Positions 1 to 9,276 of a stretch of DNA of 64,000 bases are shown in pieces (positions within the stretch are counted from its first letter, which is position 1; the number at the start of each line of letters is the position of its first letter). The notes under the pieces are model-generated. The model did no database searches and was not told the origin of the DNA. It saw only the letters and a program-made list of their open reading frames with translations. The position numbers were made by a program, and so were the translations under genes. The DNA is from Hyphomonadaceae bacterium ML37. GTDB lineage: Bacteria; Pseudomonadota; Alphaproteobacteria; Caulobacterales; Maricaulaceae. The stretch covers positions 496,001-560,000 of the forward strand of contig CP091241.1 in assembly GCA_027627685.1 (NCBI GenBank). Direction: 5' to 3'.

Positions 1-89
1 CCCAGGCCACGCCGGAAAAGGGCGCCCAGATTGTCGCGGCGGCCCGGGACTCCCTGGTGCGCGACGTGGAGGCCTTCTTCAAGGGCTAG
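1..89 (+). CDS. C-terminal end of a possible creatininase family protein (partial)
   Basis: Only the last 28 codons are in the window, read in the frame starting at base 3 and ending at the TAG at 87-89. The residues (ATPEKGAQIV near the start, ending VEAFFKG) form an amphipathic helix like the C-terminus of creatininase / creatinine amidohydrolase family enzymes, where an ATAEKG-type motif leads into the last helix. This rests on resemblance over a short stretch. The gene runs in from the left edge, so its start and catalytic part are not visible. Confidence 0.4.
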   Translation, partial: QATPEKGAQIVAAARDSLVRDVEAFFKG

Positions 90-101
90 AGCTTTAACCG
101 A

Positions 102-190
102 CCTGACTGCGTCAGGCCGCACGCTCCAGCTTTTGATCTGGACCGCAATTTTTCCGAAAACCGGTTCCCACTTTTCGGATTGCGCTCTGG
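102..190. repeat. Intergenic palindromic repeat of a type common in alphaproteobacteria
   Basis: A short hairpin (CCTGAC / GTCAGG, 102-116) is followed by a larger dyad. Its left arm is GCAAT (145-149), TTTT, CCGAAAA (154-160); its right arm is TTTTCGG (172-178), ATTGC (179-183). The core, CCGAAAA-CCGGTTCCCAC-TTTTCGG, matches from memory a dispersed intergenic repeat seen in many copies in Rhizobiales and relatives. It lies between two convergent genes and could also end transcription. No second copy was found in this window. Confidence 0.55.
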
Positions 191-191
191 G

Positions 192-983
192 CTATTTGCG
201 AACCAGAGGCCACAGGAGTTCGCGGCGCGCGCTGACTGGCGCCATGGCTTCGATGCCGTAGGTCTCCGGGTAGCGCCGCGTGATCAGCGCGGTGCCGAAC
301 AGCACGTCCCAGAAGAACAACAGGTTCCCGTAATTGCCCTTGTACCGCGTGACGCCGTCCGTGGCGTCCAGACCGTGATGGGCGGCGTGGGTGGCGGGGG
401 TGGAGATGGTGCGCTCGATAAGCCACATCAAAGGCGACAGCGCCTTGATCCGGTAGAGCGGCTCGTCCCAGCGCCAGCTGGAATGGGCGGCGAAGATGAC
501 CGTCATCTTGATGATCAGATAGACCACGTAGACTGGTCCGAACCCCAGATGGACCAGCACCGCCGAGATCCAGATGCCCGGCATGAGCAGGTAGTAGAAA
601 AGATTGTTCCGGTAGACGATCCGCACGCTCATATAGGCGCCCGAATGATGGGCGCGGTGCAGATTGTAAAGCCAGGGAATCTGGTGGTTCAGCCGGTGCC
701 ACCAGTACTGGGTCATGTCGTCGCCGACGAGCAGGATCAGAACCATCGCCCAGATGGGCAGGAAGGCCAGCGCGCCCGCCGAGCCCGGACGGATCATCTC
801 CACCAGCAGCGGCGCCACCGCGAAGATCGCCGGCACGGTCAACAGGATGATGGTGAGGGTGGACACCGCCTCGATGAAGGCGTCGCGCGCGCTCGCGCGG
901 TCCTTCGGGTTGAACCGGCCCAGCAAGATTTCCAGCAGGGCGAAGCCGATGAAAATCGCCGGAATGATGATCTGGTAGGCCAT
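192..983 (-). CDS. Sterol desaturase / fatty acid hydroxylase superfamily protein
   Basis: A 263-residue membrane protein with the histidine clusters of the non-haem di-iron hydroxylase family: HRLNH (about 96-100), HRAHH (about 109-113) and HAAHH (about 199-203), plus H167. Hydrophobic segments lie near 4-22, 40-62, 75-95 and 130-165. Members hydroxylate or desaturate lipids, sterols or carotenoids at the inner membrane; the substrate cannot be told from sequence. I chose the ATG at 983; an upstream in-frame start at 1052 would run into the divergent LysR gene's promoter region. It is divergent from that LysR gene, which may regulate it. Confidence 0.85.
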   Translation of the reverse strand: MAYQIIIPAIFIGFALLEILLGRFNPKDRASARDAFIEAVSTLTIILLTVPAIFAVAPLLVEMIRPGSAGALAFLPIWAMVLILLVGDDMTQYWWHRLNHQIPWLYNLHRAHHSGAYMSVRIVYRNNLFYYLLMPGIWISAVLVHLGFGPVYVVYLIIKMTVIFAAHSSWRWDEPLYRIKALSPLMWLIERTISTPATHAAHHGLDATDGVTRYKGNYGNLLFFWDVLFGTALITRRYPETYGIEAMAPVSARRELLWPLVRK

Positions 984-1064
984 GGCGCTCCCCGGTGCGT
1001 ATCGCAATCCAGACTGGACCGCACCACGCATAACATCCAATATCAAAAACACATTCTGTCATGC

Positions 1065-1985
1065 ATGGAGGTTATGGTTTTGGAGGTCCGTGAAGCGCGT
1101 CTCCTGACCGCCTGTGCCCGTGAGGGTACGCTGACGGCGGCTGCGCAAGCGCTCAATGTCTCCCAACCTGCAGCGTCGCGCACCTTGGCGCTGATCGAGG
1201 CGCGCCTGGGCGGCGCTCTGTTCGACCGGAGCGGACGGCGTCTGATCCTGACACCGCTGGGCGAGGCAATCCTGCCGCGCGCCACGGCGCTGGCGCAGCA
1301 AAGCGCGGACCTGATCGCCCAGGCGCGGGCCTGGCGCACGGGCGAGGCCGGCGTGCTGACCCTGGGCGCCGGTCCCGCCGTCGCCTTCCATCTTCTGCCG
1401 GGGGCTCTGGCGGTCTATTACCAGGACGGGCGCCGGGTCCGGCTGCGCGTGCAGGCAGGCGCCTCTGAACAGCTTGTAGAGGCGGTGCGCAGCGGCGCGC
1501 TGGACATGGCGGTGTGTGACAGCGAGCCGGCCGAGGCTGATTCGGCCCTGGCGGTGACTGCGCTTTCCGGCGCCGGAATCGCGGCCGCCGTCCGGCCCGG
1601 ACATCCCGCCCTTTCGGGCGCACCGCTGGCCGACTTTCCGTTCGTTTCAGCCACGCCGCCCGCGCGCATGCGCCGTCCGGTCTGGCCCTGGCCGTCAGCG
1701 GACGCCAATCTGGTCAGTGATGATTACGCCCTGCTGGCGCAGGTCTGCGCGGTGTCTGACCATGTGCTGGTCGCGCCCGAACCCGTCCTTGCCCGGCTTG
1801 TCGCCGAACGGATTTTACGCCTCGCCAGCGCGCCCTTTGAAGGACTTGTCGTGCGTCCTGGCGTCATCACGCGCGCCGGCGCGCCCGACAGCGCTGCGCG
1901 CGAGGCGCTAAGGCGTGCCCTGATCTGCGCCGCCGGCGGTTGCGCCGCAGCTCAGGCCGCGTCGGTGAGGCGCCCGCGGAACTGA
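1065..1985 (+). CDS. LysR-type transcriptional regulator
   Basis: A 306-residue protein with an N-terminal LysR helix-turn-helix (about residues 10-65: [19 protein letters not shown], then [14 protein letters not shown]) and a C-terminal substrate-binding domain of about 200 residues. The effector is unknown. Two in-frame ATGs lie at 1065 and 1074. GGAGG sits only two bases before the second, too close to be its ribosome site, so 1065 is preferred, weakly. LysR regulators often control a divergent neighbour, here the hydroxylase. Its 3' end overlaps the convergent chemoreceptor gene by 34 bp. Confidence 0.9.
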   Translation: MEVMVLEVREARLLTACAREGTLTAAAQALNVSQPAASRTLALIEARLGGALFDRSGRRLILTPLGEAILPRATALAQQSADLIAQARAWRTGEAGVLTLGAGPAVAFHLLPGALAVYYQDGRRVRLRVQAGASEQLVEAVRSGALDMAVCDSEPAEADSALAVTALSGAGIAAAVRPGHPALSGAPLADFPFVSATPPARMRRPVWPWPSADANLVSDDYALLAQVCAVSDHVLVAPEPVLARLVAERILRLASAPFEGLVVRPGVITRAGAPDSAAREALRRALICAAGGCAAAQAASVRRPRN

Positions 1986-3412
1986 ACCAGCTCCTCGCCC
2001 AGACGGTCAGCCGCTGAGGCGAGGCCCCGCGCGGCGTCCTCGAACCGGGCGGCGGCCTCGTCGGCGCGGGCCGCTGCGCCGGTGACGGCGCCGGCCTCTT
2101 CGCCCACGCGGGCGGTGGAGCCTGCCGCGTCGGCGGCCAGGCGGGCGATCTCATCAGTGGCGCAGGACTGTTCGGCGAAGGCGTTGCGCGCGCTGGAGGA
2201 GGCTTCGCGGATGTCGGAAATGGTGCGGGCAATGCCGGTGAGGGCGCTGTTGGCGGAGGCGGCCGCCGTACGCATCGCTTCGATCTTGCTGCGGATATCG
2301 CCGGTGGCGCGGGCGGTCTGGACCGCCAGCTGCTTGACCTCGCTGGCCACCACGGCAAAGCCGCGCCCGGCATCGCCAGCGCGCGCCGCTTCGATGGTGG
2401 CGTTCAGCGCCAGAAGATTGGTCTGTTCGGCGATGGCGCTGACCAGTTCGGCGATGTCCTCGATTTCGCGCGCGGCATTGTGCAGCTCCTCCATGGAGCC
2501 GCCGGCGCGGCCGGCTTCGGTCTCGGCGCGGATGGAAATCTCGTCGGCGGCGCTCAAGGTGCGGGTCACTTCGGCGATAGAGGCGGCGAGCTCCTGAGCC
2601 GCGGAGGCCACGGCCTCCACATGGGCGCTGGTGTCGCGCGCCTGACCGGCGGCGCCTTCGGCGCTGGTGCGCGTGGCGCCCGCATCCGTGCGCAGCTGAC
2701 CGGCGAGCTGGCCCAGCTCGCCCGAGGCGGCCTGAAGATCGGTGAGGACGGCGGTGACGCTTTGCTCAAAGGCGCTGGACACTGACGCGATGGTCTCGCG
2801 CGAGCGGGTGATCTCCTCCTGACGCGTGCGGTCGGCGGCCAGCAGGCCGTCGGCTTGCGCGCGGGCGGTTTCCGACTGGCTGAGCGCCGCATCGGCCTCG
2901 CCCAGCGCGCGGGCCACGCCGCGCGCCAGCCAGATCAGCAATGCGGTCTGGGCGACCACCACCACCGCGTGGAACACCACGCGCCACACATCGCCCCCGT
3001 CGGGAAACACGGCGGCGGGCAGGGCGAAATTCAGCACCAGATGGTGCACGGCCGCCGTCGCCGCCGCGGCCAGCAGGGCGCGCCAGTCCACCAGCACGGT
3101 GACGGCGGCCAGCGCGGCGAAGAAGGTCATGTGCATGTCGATCTGCCAGGCATGTCCGCTGAGCAGGAAGGTCAGGGCGGCCGGGCAGGCCATCATGGCG
3201 GCGGCGAACACCGCGCGCGTTGTCCAGGCGTCCGGCGCCGCCCGCCAGGACAGGCCGGCCAGCGCGGTGATGGCGGCCAGGATCAGCGTGCCGGCCAGCG
3301 CTTTCGTCGGGTCGATGACCAGGCCTGCGGCCAGATATACCAGCGTAAAAGCGCACTGGGCGGCGAACAGGACGCGCAGGGCGCGGGCGCGGACAGTCTG
3401 AAGGCGGGTCAT
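1952..3412 (-). CDS. Methyl-accepting chemotaxis protein with a six-helix membrane sensor
   Basis: A 486-residue chemoreceptor. About six hydrophobic helices fill residues 10-165 with almost no periplasmic domain. A cytoplasmic MA signalling domain follows, with the conserved hairpin tip ([20 protein letters not shown], near 330-350) that contacts CheA and CheW. The membrane part carries several histidines: [16 protein letters not shown] and FHAV. No HAMP domain is apparent. The start overlaps the stop of the upstream small gene by 4 bp (ATGA), so the two are probably translated together. The ligand is unknown. Confidence 0.93.
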   Translation of the reverse strand: MTRLQTVRARALRVLFAAQCAFTLVYLAAGLVIDPTKALAGTLILAAITALAGLSWRAAPDAWTTRAVFAAAMMACPAALTFLLSGHAWQIDMHMTFFAALAAVTVLVDWRALLAAAATAAVHHLVLNFALPAAVFPDGGDVWRVVFHAVVVVAQTALLIWLARGVARALGEADAALSQSETARAQADGLLAADRTRQEEITRSRETIASVSSAFEQSVTAVLTDLQAASGELGQLAGQLRTDAGATRTSAEGAAGQARDTSAHVEAVASAAQELAASIAEVTRTLSAADEISIRAETEAGRAGGSMEELHNAAREIEDIAELVSAIAEQTNLLALNATIEAARAGDAGRGFAVVASEVKQLAVQTARATGDIRSKIEAMRTAAASANSALTGIARTISDIREASSSARNAFAEQSCATDEIARLAADAAGSTARVGEEAGAVTGAAARADEAAARFEDAARGLASAADRLGEELVQFRGRLTDAA

Positions 3413-3756
3413 GAGCGGGTGTCCTCAGCGAAAGTGCGGGCGCAGCCGCCCAGAATGACGGGATCAGCGATCAGCCACGCGCCGGCCTCGCGCAAGGCGG
3501 CGCGGCTTCCGGGATGATCGAGATTAACGATGAGCGTGCCGGGCGCGCCGCCAAAGCGCACAATATCGACCCCGGCGCGGGCGGCGGCCCGGGCGAGTTC
3601 GGACGGCGAGGCGTTGGGCGCGAACGCTACGGCGGCCTGTCCGGTCTCGGGCGCGGCCAGCACGGCGCCGGCCACAGGCAAGCCCGCGCTCAGCGCCAGA
3701 CAGGCGCCGAGAGACAGGGCAGGTATGACAGTTGTTTGCGGTGCGTGGCGGGCCAT
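3409..3756 (-). CDS. Small exported protein coupled to the chemoreceptor gene
   Basis: 115 residues with a hydrophobic N-terminal segment (about 11-35) ending in AxA-type sites, so probably exported or membrane anchored. The remainder is a small alpha/beta-like domain ([20 protein letters not shown], then [20 protein letters not shown]) with no family I recognise. It overlaps the downstream chemoreceptor by 4 bp. A periplasmic partner of the receptor is a reasonable guess but nothing in the sequence proves it. Confidence 0.65.
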   Translation of the reverse strand: MARHAPQTTVIPALSLGACLALSAGLPVAGAVLAAPETGQAAVAFAPNASPSELARAAARAGVDIVRFGGAPGTLIVNLDHPGSRAALREAGAWLIADPVILGGCARTFAEDTRS

Positions 3757-3831
3757 GCCGGTCCTCTGGCGAACTGGCGCGCAGACTGGCCCGGCACGGT
3801 TAATTTTGAGTGCGCGTAATGACGGCCTGGC

Positions 3832-4800
3832 TCAACCCCAGGGCCCTCCAAATCCGCCACGCGGCGCGTCATCGCCGTCGACCGATCCGCCCCAGGGACC
3901 ATGATGGCCCCAGGGCCCGGCGGGCGGGGTGGGGGCCGAGCCGCCCAGCTCGCGCAGGCGGGCGATCCGGTTGGCGGTCGCCGGGTGGGTGGAGAACAGA
4001 TTGTCCGCGCCCTGGCCGTTGAGCGGGTTGATGATGAACATGTGGGCGGTGGCCGGGTTGCGTTCGGCGCTTTCATTGATGGTGCGCCGCGCGCCGCGCT
4101 CGATCTTCTCCAGCGCGCCGGCGAGCCATTGGGGCTGGCCGCAAATCTCTGCGCCGACGCGGTCGGCCTCATATTCGCGGGCGCGCGAGATCGCCATCTG
4201 GACCAGGCTCGCGGCAATCGGCGCCAGGATGGCCAGCGCCAGCGCCGCGATAATTCCGCCGCGCTCGCGCCCGCCGCCGAAGAAGAGGGCGAAATTGGCC
4301 AGGAAGCCGATGGCGCCCGCAATGGTGGCGGTCACAGTCATGGTCAGGGTGTCGCGCATTTTCACGTGGGCAAGCTCATGGGCCATCACACCCATGACCT
4401 CCTGCCGGTTGAGCTGGGCCAGCAGGCCCGTGGTGGCGGCCACGGCGGCGTTATTGAGATTGCGGCCCGTGGCGAAGGCGTTGGGCTGGGGGTTGTCGAT
4501 GATGAAAATGCGCGGCACCGGCATGCCGGCGCTTTCGGCCAGGCGCGCGGTGTCGGACGCGTATTGATGCAGGCGCGGATCGCGCTCCTCGGGCAGGATT
4601 TCACGCGCGCCATGCATGCGCAGCACGATCTTGTCGGCGTTCCAGAACGCAAACAGATTCATCGCCGCCGCCACGCCCAGCGCCAGGATCGCGCCCACGG
4701 CGCCGCCGATCAGATACCCCACCCCCATGAACAGGGCGGTCATCGCCGCCAGCAGCATGAAGGTCCTCAAACCGTTTGCAGTCATGTGCGCTGTGTCCAT
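3832..4800 (-). CDS. htpX: Protease HtpX (M48 zinc metalloprotease)
   Basis: A 322-residue inner-membrane metalloprotease that degrades misfolded membrane proteins. Two N-terminal membrane helices (about 12-33 and 34-52) precede the catalytic motif HELAH (141-145); the glutamate ligand lies in REYEADRVG further on. A hydrophobic pair of helices follows the active site, and the C-terminus is rich in Gly, Pro and Trp. In-frame ATGs lie at 4851, 4800 and 4785. I chose 4800, with a modest AGG just upstream, because 4785 has no ribosome site. It is divergent from the DUF1674 gene. Confidence 0.95.
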   Translation of the reverse strand: MDTAHMTANGLRTFMLLAAMTALFMGVGYLIGGAVGAILALGVAAAMNLFAFWNADKIVLRMHGAREILPEERDPRLHQYASDTARLAESAGMPVPRIFIIDNPQPNAFATGRNLNNAAVAATTGLLAQLNRQEVMGVMAHELAHVKMRDTLTMTVTATIAGAIGFLANFALFFGGGRERGGIIAALALAILAPIAASLVQMAISRAREYEADRVGAEICGQPQWLAGALEKIERGARRTINESAERNPATAHMFIINPLNGQGADNLFSTHPATANRIARLRELGGSAPTPPAGPWGHHGPWGGSVDGDDAPRGGFGGPWG

Positions 4801-4865
4801 CCTGACTTGGCCCTTGGGGCCGTGAGCTCTATCTATCTGGGCAGCGATCAACGGAACTGCAAGCG

Positions 4866-5069
4866 ATGACCGGCCCGTCTGACATGGAACATAAACCGCT
4901 GAGCCCGGCGGCCCAGCGCGCGCTGGCCGAGGCCGAGGCGCGGCGCGCAGCTTCTGAGCTCGAAGCGGCGCCCGAGACCGAGCTCGAGACCGAGCTGGGG
5001 GGGCCCAAAGGGCCTGAACCCACGCGCTATGGCGACTGGGAGAAAAAGGGCATCGCCCACGATTTCTGA
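4866..5069 (+). CDS. DUF1674 protein, SDHAF4-type succinate dehydrogenase assembly factor
   Basis: 67 residues ending in the family signature [19 protein letters not shown] (about 45-63). DUF1674 proteins are the bacterial relatives of mitochondrial SDHAF4, which binds flavinylated SdhA during assembly of succinate dehydrogenase. The N-terminal half is a charged Ala/Glu helix. A perfect 8-bp dyad (AGCGTTAA / TTAACGCT, 5069-5090) begins at the stop codon; with no following T-run it is a poor intrinsic terminator. Confidence 0.9.
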   Translation: MTGPSDMEHKPLSPAAQRALAEAEARRAASELEAAPETELETELGGPKGPEPTRYGDWEKKGIAHDF

Positions 5070-5124
5070 GCGTTAACCAAGCTTAACGCTCGCAGGCTCT
5101 GCAGGCTGTGTTAAACTGGCACAC

Positions 5125-5586
5125 ATGAGCTGGATGATCGCCGCCCTCGCTGCCGCCCTGAACGCCGACCCGGCCCTCGCTGGCGGGCCGGACCATTATT
5201 ATGGCGAGGCGGCGGCTTACAAGCCGGCGCGCTCGCCCTACGACGCGCCGTATGAAGCGCGACCCCGGCCCGGCGATGACATGCGCCGGCCCGACGCTCC
5301 CCATGTGGCGCCCTACGACGCTCGCTACGATGCGCCGTATGCGCAGCCCCGGCTCGCGCCGCACGAGGAACACGCGCCTGTGACGGCTTACCGGAGCGCC
5401 CACGCGCCGCGGCCTGTGCAGCTGTCGCCGGACTTCTTCCACGGACCGCTCATAGGCGGCGTCGAGCGTCCGCCGGTTCACCTCTACCCGGCGCGCCACG
5501 GCTATGTGATCCATGGCGGGCGGTCAGGCCCGGTCTCCGCCGGTCAGGCGGCGGCTGCGCGGGGTCTTGGGAGTAAATCCAAATAG
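5125..5586 (+). CDS. Hypothetical exported Tyr/Pro/His-rich protein
   Basis: 153 residues. A short hydrophobic N-terminus (MSWMIAALAAALNADPALAG) looks like a signal peptide cut near residue 19. The mature part is low in complexity: repeated Tyr-Asp-Ala-Pro-Tyr-type units (SPYDAPYEAR, APYDARYDAPY) and many Pro, Arg and His. No family recognised. It probably ends at the hairpin at 5604-5638. Confidence 0.6.
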   Translation: MSWMIAALAAALNADPALAGGPDHYYGEAAAYKPARSPYDAPYEARPRPGDDMRRPDAPHVAPYDARYDAPYAQPRLAPHEEHAPVTAYRSAHAPRPVQLSPDFFHGPLIGGVERPPVHLYPARHGYVIHGGRSGPVSAGQAAAARGLGSKSK

Positions 5587-5603
5587 CCATTGGCGCCCAA
5601 ACG

Positions 5604-5638
5604 CAAAACGGCCCGGCGTGATGCGCCGGGCCGTTGCG
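5604..5638. terminator. Strong hairpin between convergent genes, probable bidirectional terminator
   Basis: Perfect 11-bp stem ACGGCCCGGCG (5608-5618) with CGCCGGGCCGT (5624-5634) and a 5-base loop. Read on the minus strand it is followed by TTTTGCGTTT, so it fits best as the infC terminator, while also lying just past the plus-strand gene ending at 5586. Confidence 0.8.
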
Positions 5639-5658
5639 TGTGTGTCCGGTGCGGCGCG

Positions 5659-6198
5659 TTAGCGCGGCGACAGGATCATGGTCATCTGGCGGCCTTCGAG
5701 CTTGGGCTCGAACTCCACCTTTGCGGTCTCGGCGAAATCGGCCTTGACCCGGTTCATCACGTCCATGCCCCGGTCCTGGTGCGCCATTTCGCGGCCCCGG
5801 AAGCGCAGGGTGACTTTCACCTTGTCGCCTTCTTCAAAGAACCGGGCCATCGCGCGCGCCTTGACCTGATAGTCATGCACATCGATGCCCGGACGCAGTT
5901 TGATTTCCTTGACGTCCTGCGTCTTCTGGTTCTTTCGGGCTTCCGCCTTCTTTTTCTGTTCCTGGAATTTCAGCTTGCCGTAATCGATGATCTTGCACAC
6001 GGGCGGATCAGCGTTGGGCGAAACCTCGACAAGATCCAGACCTGCTTCTTCGGCGGCTGCGAGAGCCGAGTCGAAGGGCACGATCCCTTGTTTCTCGCCA
6101 TGTTCATCGATCAGGAGCACCCGCGGTACGCGGATCTCCCGGTTGATGCGCGGGCCCTCTTTTTTGGGCGGCGGCGCGGCATGCGGGCGTCGAGCTAT
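5659..6198 (-). CDS. infC: Translation initiation factor IF-3, probable ATA start codon
   Basis: IF-3 binds the 30S subunit, blocks early 50S joining and checks the start codon. The 179-residue product has the N-terminal domain ([16 protein letters not shown]), the basic linker ([16 protein letters not shown]) and the C-terminal domain ending [12 protein letters not shown]. No ATG, GTG or TTG lies in frame at a sensible place. An ATA at 6198 sits seven bases after GGAG and gives the expected N-terminus [16 protein letters not shown]-3 genes often use rare starts (ATT in E. coli) for autoregulation, so this is credible. Downstream of two glycosyltransferase genes. Confidence 0.93.
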   Translation of the reverse strand: MARRPHAAPPPKKEGPRINREIRVPRVLLIDEHGEKQGIVPFDSALAAAEEAGLDLVEVSPNADPPVCKIIDYGKLKFQEQKKKAEARKNQKTQDVKEIKLRPGIDVHDYQVKARAMARFFEEGDKVKVTLRFRGREMAHQDRGMDVMNRVKADFAETAKVEFEPKLEGRQMTMILSPR

Positions 6199-6265
6199 GC
6201 GTCTTCTCCATGGAAGCTGACAATTGGAACGCCATAATACAGGTTCTGGCGCTGTTCGGGTAGGG

Positions 6266-6293
6266 AATATCGCGAGGATGCGCCCAAATGCAA
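6266..6293 (-). promoter_or_regulatory. Possible infC promoter
   Basis: On the minus strand, TTGCAT (6293-6288) and GATATT (6271-6266) are 16 bases apart, about 70 bases upstream of the proposed infC start and just past the end of the upstream gene. The match to a housekeeping promoter is moderate and was found by eye. Confidence 0.25.
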
Positions 6294-6298
6294 GGCGC

Positions 6299-7285
6299 TC
6301 ACGCCGCCACGCCCGCATCGGCGAAGCCGCCGGCGCAGCGCATCGCCTGCACCGCTTCGGCGGCGTTGATCTGCGCAAGGGTGGGCGCGTGCATCAAAAG
6401 CGTCGGCGAGGCGCCGCGCGGGGCGCTGTACACCGGGGCGGTGTCGCCGGGATGAAACAGGACGGCGGGCGAACCGGCGGCGACGATGAGGTGCAAGAGC
6501 GCCACATCCTCGCCAAAGGCGCACTGGGCCTGGCGGCCCAGCCCGGCCAGCTGGATCAGATTGGCGCGGCCCGTCAGATCGCGGGCGCCCGGTGTGATAT
6601 GGGCGATGTAGCGTCCCAGCTCGCGGGTGGACGGTCCGCCGACAATCACCGGCTCCACGCCCTTCTGGCGCAGCTCATGGGCCAGAGAGGCCCAGCGTTC
6701 CTTGGGCCAGCGCTGGGCGGGCGGGCTTTCATCCCCGGCGGGGCAGAACAGGGCGTAGCGCGGCTGCAGCCCGAAATAGGCCGGGTCCAGCGTGCGCGAG
6801 CGCTTGGCCACGAAATCCACCCAGTCGAGCTCCGGCCCGGCGGCTTCGCCCAGCGCGTGACCGACCCGGCAGAGGCCTGCCGCGCCCAGCCTGTCAGCGA
6901 CCTGGTCCAGCGGATGGCCCGGCTTTTTGGGATCGTGAAGCGCCTCAATCCAGCGCACGCTGGCGAAGCGCATGGCGCCGCGAATCTTGCTGGAGGCTGC
7001 GCCCGCGCCCAGATCATAGACGACGTCAAAGCCTGAATTACGCGCCGCCTTCATGCGTTCGAAGAAATTCTTCTTCGCCGTATCGCCCAGCGTCGTCTCC
7101 ACCGCATTGAAATACGGGCAGTATTTCAACAGGCCCTCATAATCGGGACCGGTCAGAAGCGTGATGCGCGCGGTGCGGTGATGGCTGCGGATCAGGCGCG
7201 CAGCCGCCAGCATGCGCACCACGCTGGTGAGGTCACCATCGTGGAGCACGAGAATTTGTTGTTTGTCGGCCTCGCCCGGATTCAT
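6299..7285 (-). CDS. Glycosyltransferase family 9 (heptosyltransferase-like)
   Basis: A 328-residue GT-B fold protein resembling ADP-heptose:LPS heptosyltransferases. It starts [20 protein letters not shown], carries the mid-protein region [19 protein letters not shown], and ends with the donor-site region [18 protein letters not shown] and [16 protein letters not shown], where family 9 enzymes bind the nucleotide sugar. It probably adds a sugar to lipopolysaccharide or another surface glycan. It starts four bases after the upstream glycosyltransferase stops, so the two form one transcript. Confidence 0.82.
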   Translation of the reverse strand: MNPGEADKQQILVLHDGDLTSVVRMLAAARLIRSHHRTARITLLTGPDYEGLLKYCPYFNAVETTLGDTAKKNFFERMKAARNSGFDVVYDLGAGAASSKIRGAMRFASVRWIEALHDPKKPGHPLDQVADRLGAAGLCRVGHALGEAAGPELDWVDFVAKRSRTLDPAYFGLQPRYALFCPAGDESPPAQRWPKERWASLAHELRQKGVEPVIVGGPSTRELGRYIAHITPGARDLTGRANLIQLAGLGRQAQCAFGEDVALLHLIVAAGSPAVLFHPGDTAPVYSAPRGASPTLLMHAPTLAQINAAEAVQAMRCAGGFADAGVAA

Positions 7286-7289
7286 GACG

Positions 7290-8414
7290 CTACTCTAGAA
7301 GTTCGCGGTAGACCTGCAAGGTGGACTCTTGCAGCGCCTGTTTTGAGAACAGCTCGATCACCCGCGCCCGGGCCTGCCGGGACAGGGCTGCCCGGGCTTC
7401 AGGCGTTAGCGGCAGCGCTGCGTGCAGTGCAGCGCGCCAGGCCTCCAGATCGCCCGGCGCGGCCCGCCAGCCGGTCTGCCCATCGGCCACCACCTCGCGC
7501 GCGCCGCCATGATCGGCCGCGATTACCGGCGCGCCCATGGCCTGCGCCTCGGCGGCGGTGCGCCCGAAGGCTTCCGGCTGCAAGGACGGGCAAACCACCA
7601 CATCGGCCGCCAGATAGGCAGCCGCCATATCGCTCTCATGACCGGGCAGCACCAGCGTGATGCCTGCGGCCTGCGCCTTCGCGGCGAGCTCGTCCTGATA
7701 GGCGTCCCGCCCCTGGGCGTCGCCAATACACACCAGCCGGAAGGGCCGCCCAGGGCCGCTCCATCCCGCCAGCGCCTCGATCATGAAGGCCTGACCCTTC
7801 CAGCGCGTCAGCCGCCCGGGGAGCAGGATCACGGCCTCCTCGGGCTCTGCGCCCCAGCGCGCGCGAATTTGCGCGATGCGCTGCGGGCTGACCGTCTCCG
7901 GGTCGAAGACATCGAGATCCACTCCGCGGGGAATGACCCGCAGCCGGTCCTCGCCCACGCCATGTTCGGCGCGCACATGGTCCGCGATGAAATTGGAGTT
8001 GGCGATCACCCGCTCGCCCGAGGCCATCACGGCGTTGTAGGTGCGCTTCAGGCCGGAGCCTGCCGAATACGTCCCGTGATACGTGGTCACAAAATGCGCG
8101 CCCATGCGGCGCGCCGCCCAGCGCCCGCTCCAGGCCGGGGCGCGCGAGCGGGCATGGACGATGTCCACGGCTTCAGCCTTGATCAGGCGGGTCAGCCGCC
8201 CCGCATTGCGCCACAGCGTGAGCGGGTTTTTCGATTTCATGTCGAGGCGCACCAGCTCGCCGCCCGCGTCCGCCAGCGCGCCCTCCAGCCGGCCGCCGCG
8301 GCTCGCCACGAGGCAGCGCCCGCCCGCGCGGGTCACCGCCTCGGCGATCTCGATCGTGGTGCGCTCGGCGCCGCCGGCGTCGAGTTCGGGGATGAGCTGG
8401 AGTATCACCATCAC
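7290..8414 (-). CDS. Glycosyltransferase family 4 (group 1)
   Basis: 374 residues of GT-B fold. The N-terminal domain opens LQLIPELDAGGAERTTIE, typical of the family. The C-terminal domain has LLPGRLTRWKGQ and the EX7E-type motif in PEAFGRTAAEAQAMG, which bind the donor nucleotide sugar. It acts on the cytoplasmic side of the inner membrane, most likely in surface polysaccharide or LPS core synthesis. First gene of a pair with the GT9 gene and divergent from the esterase at 8521. ATGs at 8414 and 8411 are both possible starts. Confidence 0.9.
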   Translation of the reverse strand: MMVILQLIPELDAGGAERTTIEIAEAVTRAGGRCLVASRGGRLEGALADAGGELVRLDMKSKNPLTLWRNAGRLTRLIKAEAVDIVHARSRAPAWSGRWAARRMGAHFVTTYHGTYSAGSGLKRTYNAVMASGERVIANSNFIADHVRAEHGVGEDRLRVIPRGVDLDVFDPETVSPQRIAQIRARWGAEPEEAVILLPGRLTRWKGQAFMIEALAGWSGPGRPFRLVCIGDAQGRDAYQDELAAKAQAAGITLVLPGHESDMAAAYLAADVVVCPSLQPEAFGRTAAEAQAMGAPVIAADHGGAREVVADGQTGWRAAPGDLEAWRAALHAALPLTPEARAALSRQARARVIELFSKQALQESTLQVYRELLE

Positions 8415-8520
8415 ATGCGTCCGCCTTGCCGCGCTGCACGGCCCGCGTCATGTACCCTCATCGGATGCGCGCGCCAACAGCGCGCCGCGCCAGCCACACT
8501 ACACCCGTAGAGGCCCCGCC

Positions 8521-9276
8521 ATGACTGACCCCGCCGCCGCGCCGCTGGACTATCTAGACCGGGAGGGCGCCCGCCTCGCCTATGCGCGCCGGCGCGGGCG
8601 GGGTCCGGGCGTGTTGTATCTGGGCGGGTTCGACTCCGACATGGGCGGGACCAAGGCGACCGCGCTGGACGCCTGGGCGCAGGCGGGCGGGCGCGCGCTC
8701 GTGCGCTTTGACTATTTCGCCCATGGCGCCTCGGACGGGGACTGGGACGACGCCGACATCACACGCTGGCGCAGCGACGCGCTGGCGGTGCTCGATCAGG
8801 CCACGGACGGGCCGCAAGTGCTGGTGGGCTCCTCAATGGGCGGCTGGCTGGCCATCCTGGCGGCGCTGGCGCGGCCCGAGCGGGTCAAGGCGCTGCTGCT
8901 GATCGCCCCGGCGGTGGATTTCACCGAAACCCTGATCTGGGAGCGCCTGCCCTTGCATGCGCGCGAGGCCATTGCCCGCGACGGCAAATGGACGCGCCCC
9001 GGCGGCCCGGGCGGCCAGCAGGTGATCACCGCGCGCCTGATCGAGGACGGGCGGCGCTGGCTGTTGCTGGACGCGCCTATCCCGCTCACCTGTCCGGTGC
9101 ACATCCTTCAGGGCTGGCAGGACCGCGACATGCCGTGGAGCCATTCGGTGCGCCTGATGGAGCACTTGCCAGACGCGCCGGTCACCCTGACGATGACGCG
9201 CAGCGGCGATCACCGGCTGGTTGAGCCGGATGATCTGGCGGAGCTTATTCGCGTGGTGGAGGCGATGTCGGCATGA
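8521..9276 (+). CDS. Alpha/beta hydrolase (ABHD10-like esterase)
   Basis: 251 residues. The nucleophile elbow is GSSMGGW (Ser near 101), with FDYFAHGASDGD upstream, a candidate acid in the WQDRDMP region and the catalytic His in SGDHRL near the C-terminus. The layout resembles bacterial relatives of ABHD10, an acyl-protein thioesterase / acyl-glucuronide esterase; the true substrate is unknown. AGAGG lies upstream of the ATG. The stop overlaps the next gene's start (ATGA), implying coupled translation. Confidence 0.85.
   Translation: MTDPAAAPLDYLDREGARLAYARRRGRGPGVLYLGGFDSDMGGTKATALDAWAQAGGRALVRFDYFAHGASDGDWDDADITRWRSDALAVLDQATDGPQVLVGSSMGGWLAILAALARPERVKALLLIAPAVDFTETLIWERLPLHAREAIARDGKWTRPGGPGGQQVITARLIEDGRRWLLLDAPIPLTCPVHILQGWQDRDMPWSHSVRLMEHLPDAPVTLTMTRSGDHRLVEPDDLAELIRVVEAMSA

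Noticed and set aside
180-1064. Long in-frame extension upstream of the LysR start
   Set aside because: It is antisense to the hydroxylase gene and would add nearly 300 unrelated residues before a standard LysR N-terminus.
5069-5090. AGCGTTAA/TTAACGCT dyad as a strong terminator
   Set aside because: The stem is AT-containing and short with no following T-run; recorded only as a dyad in the DUF1674 entry.
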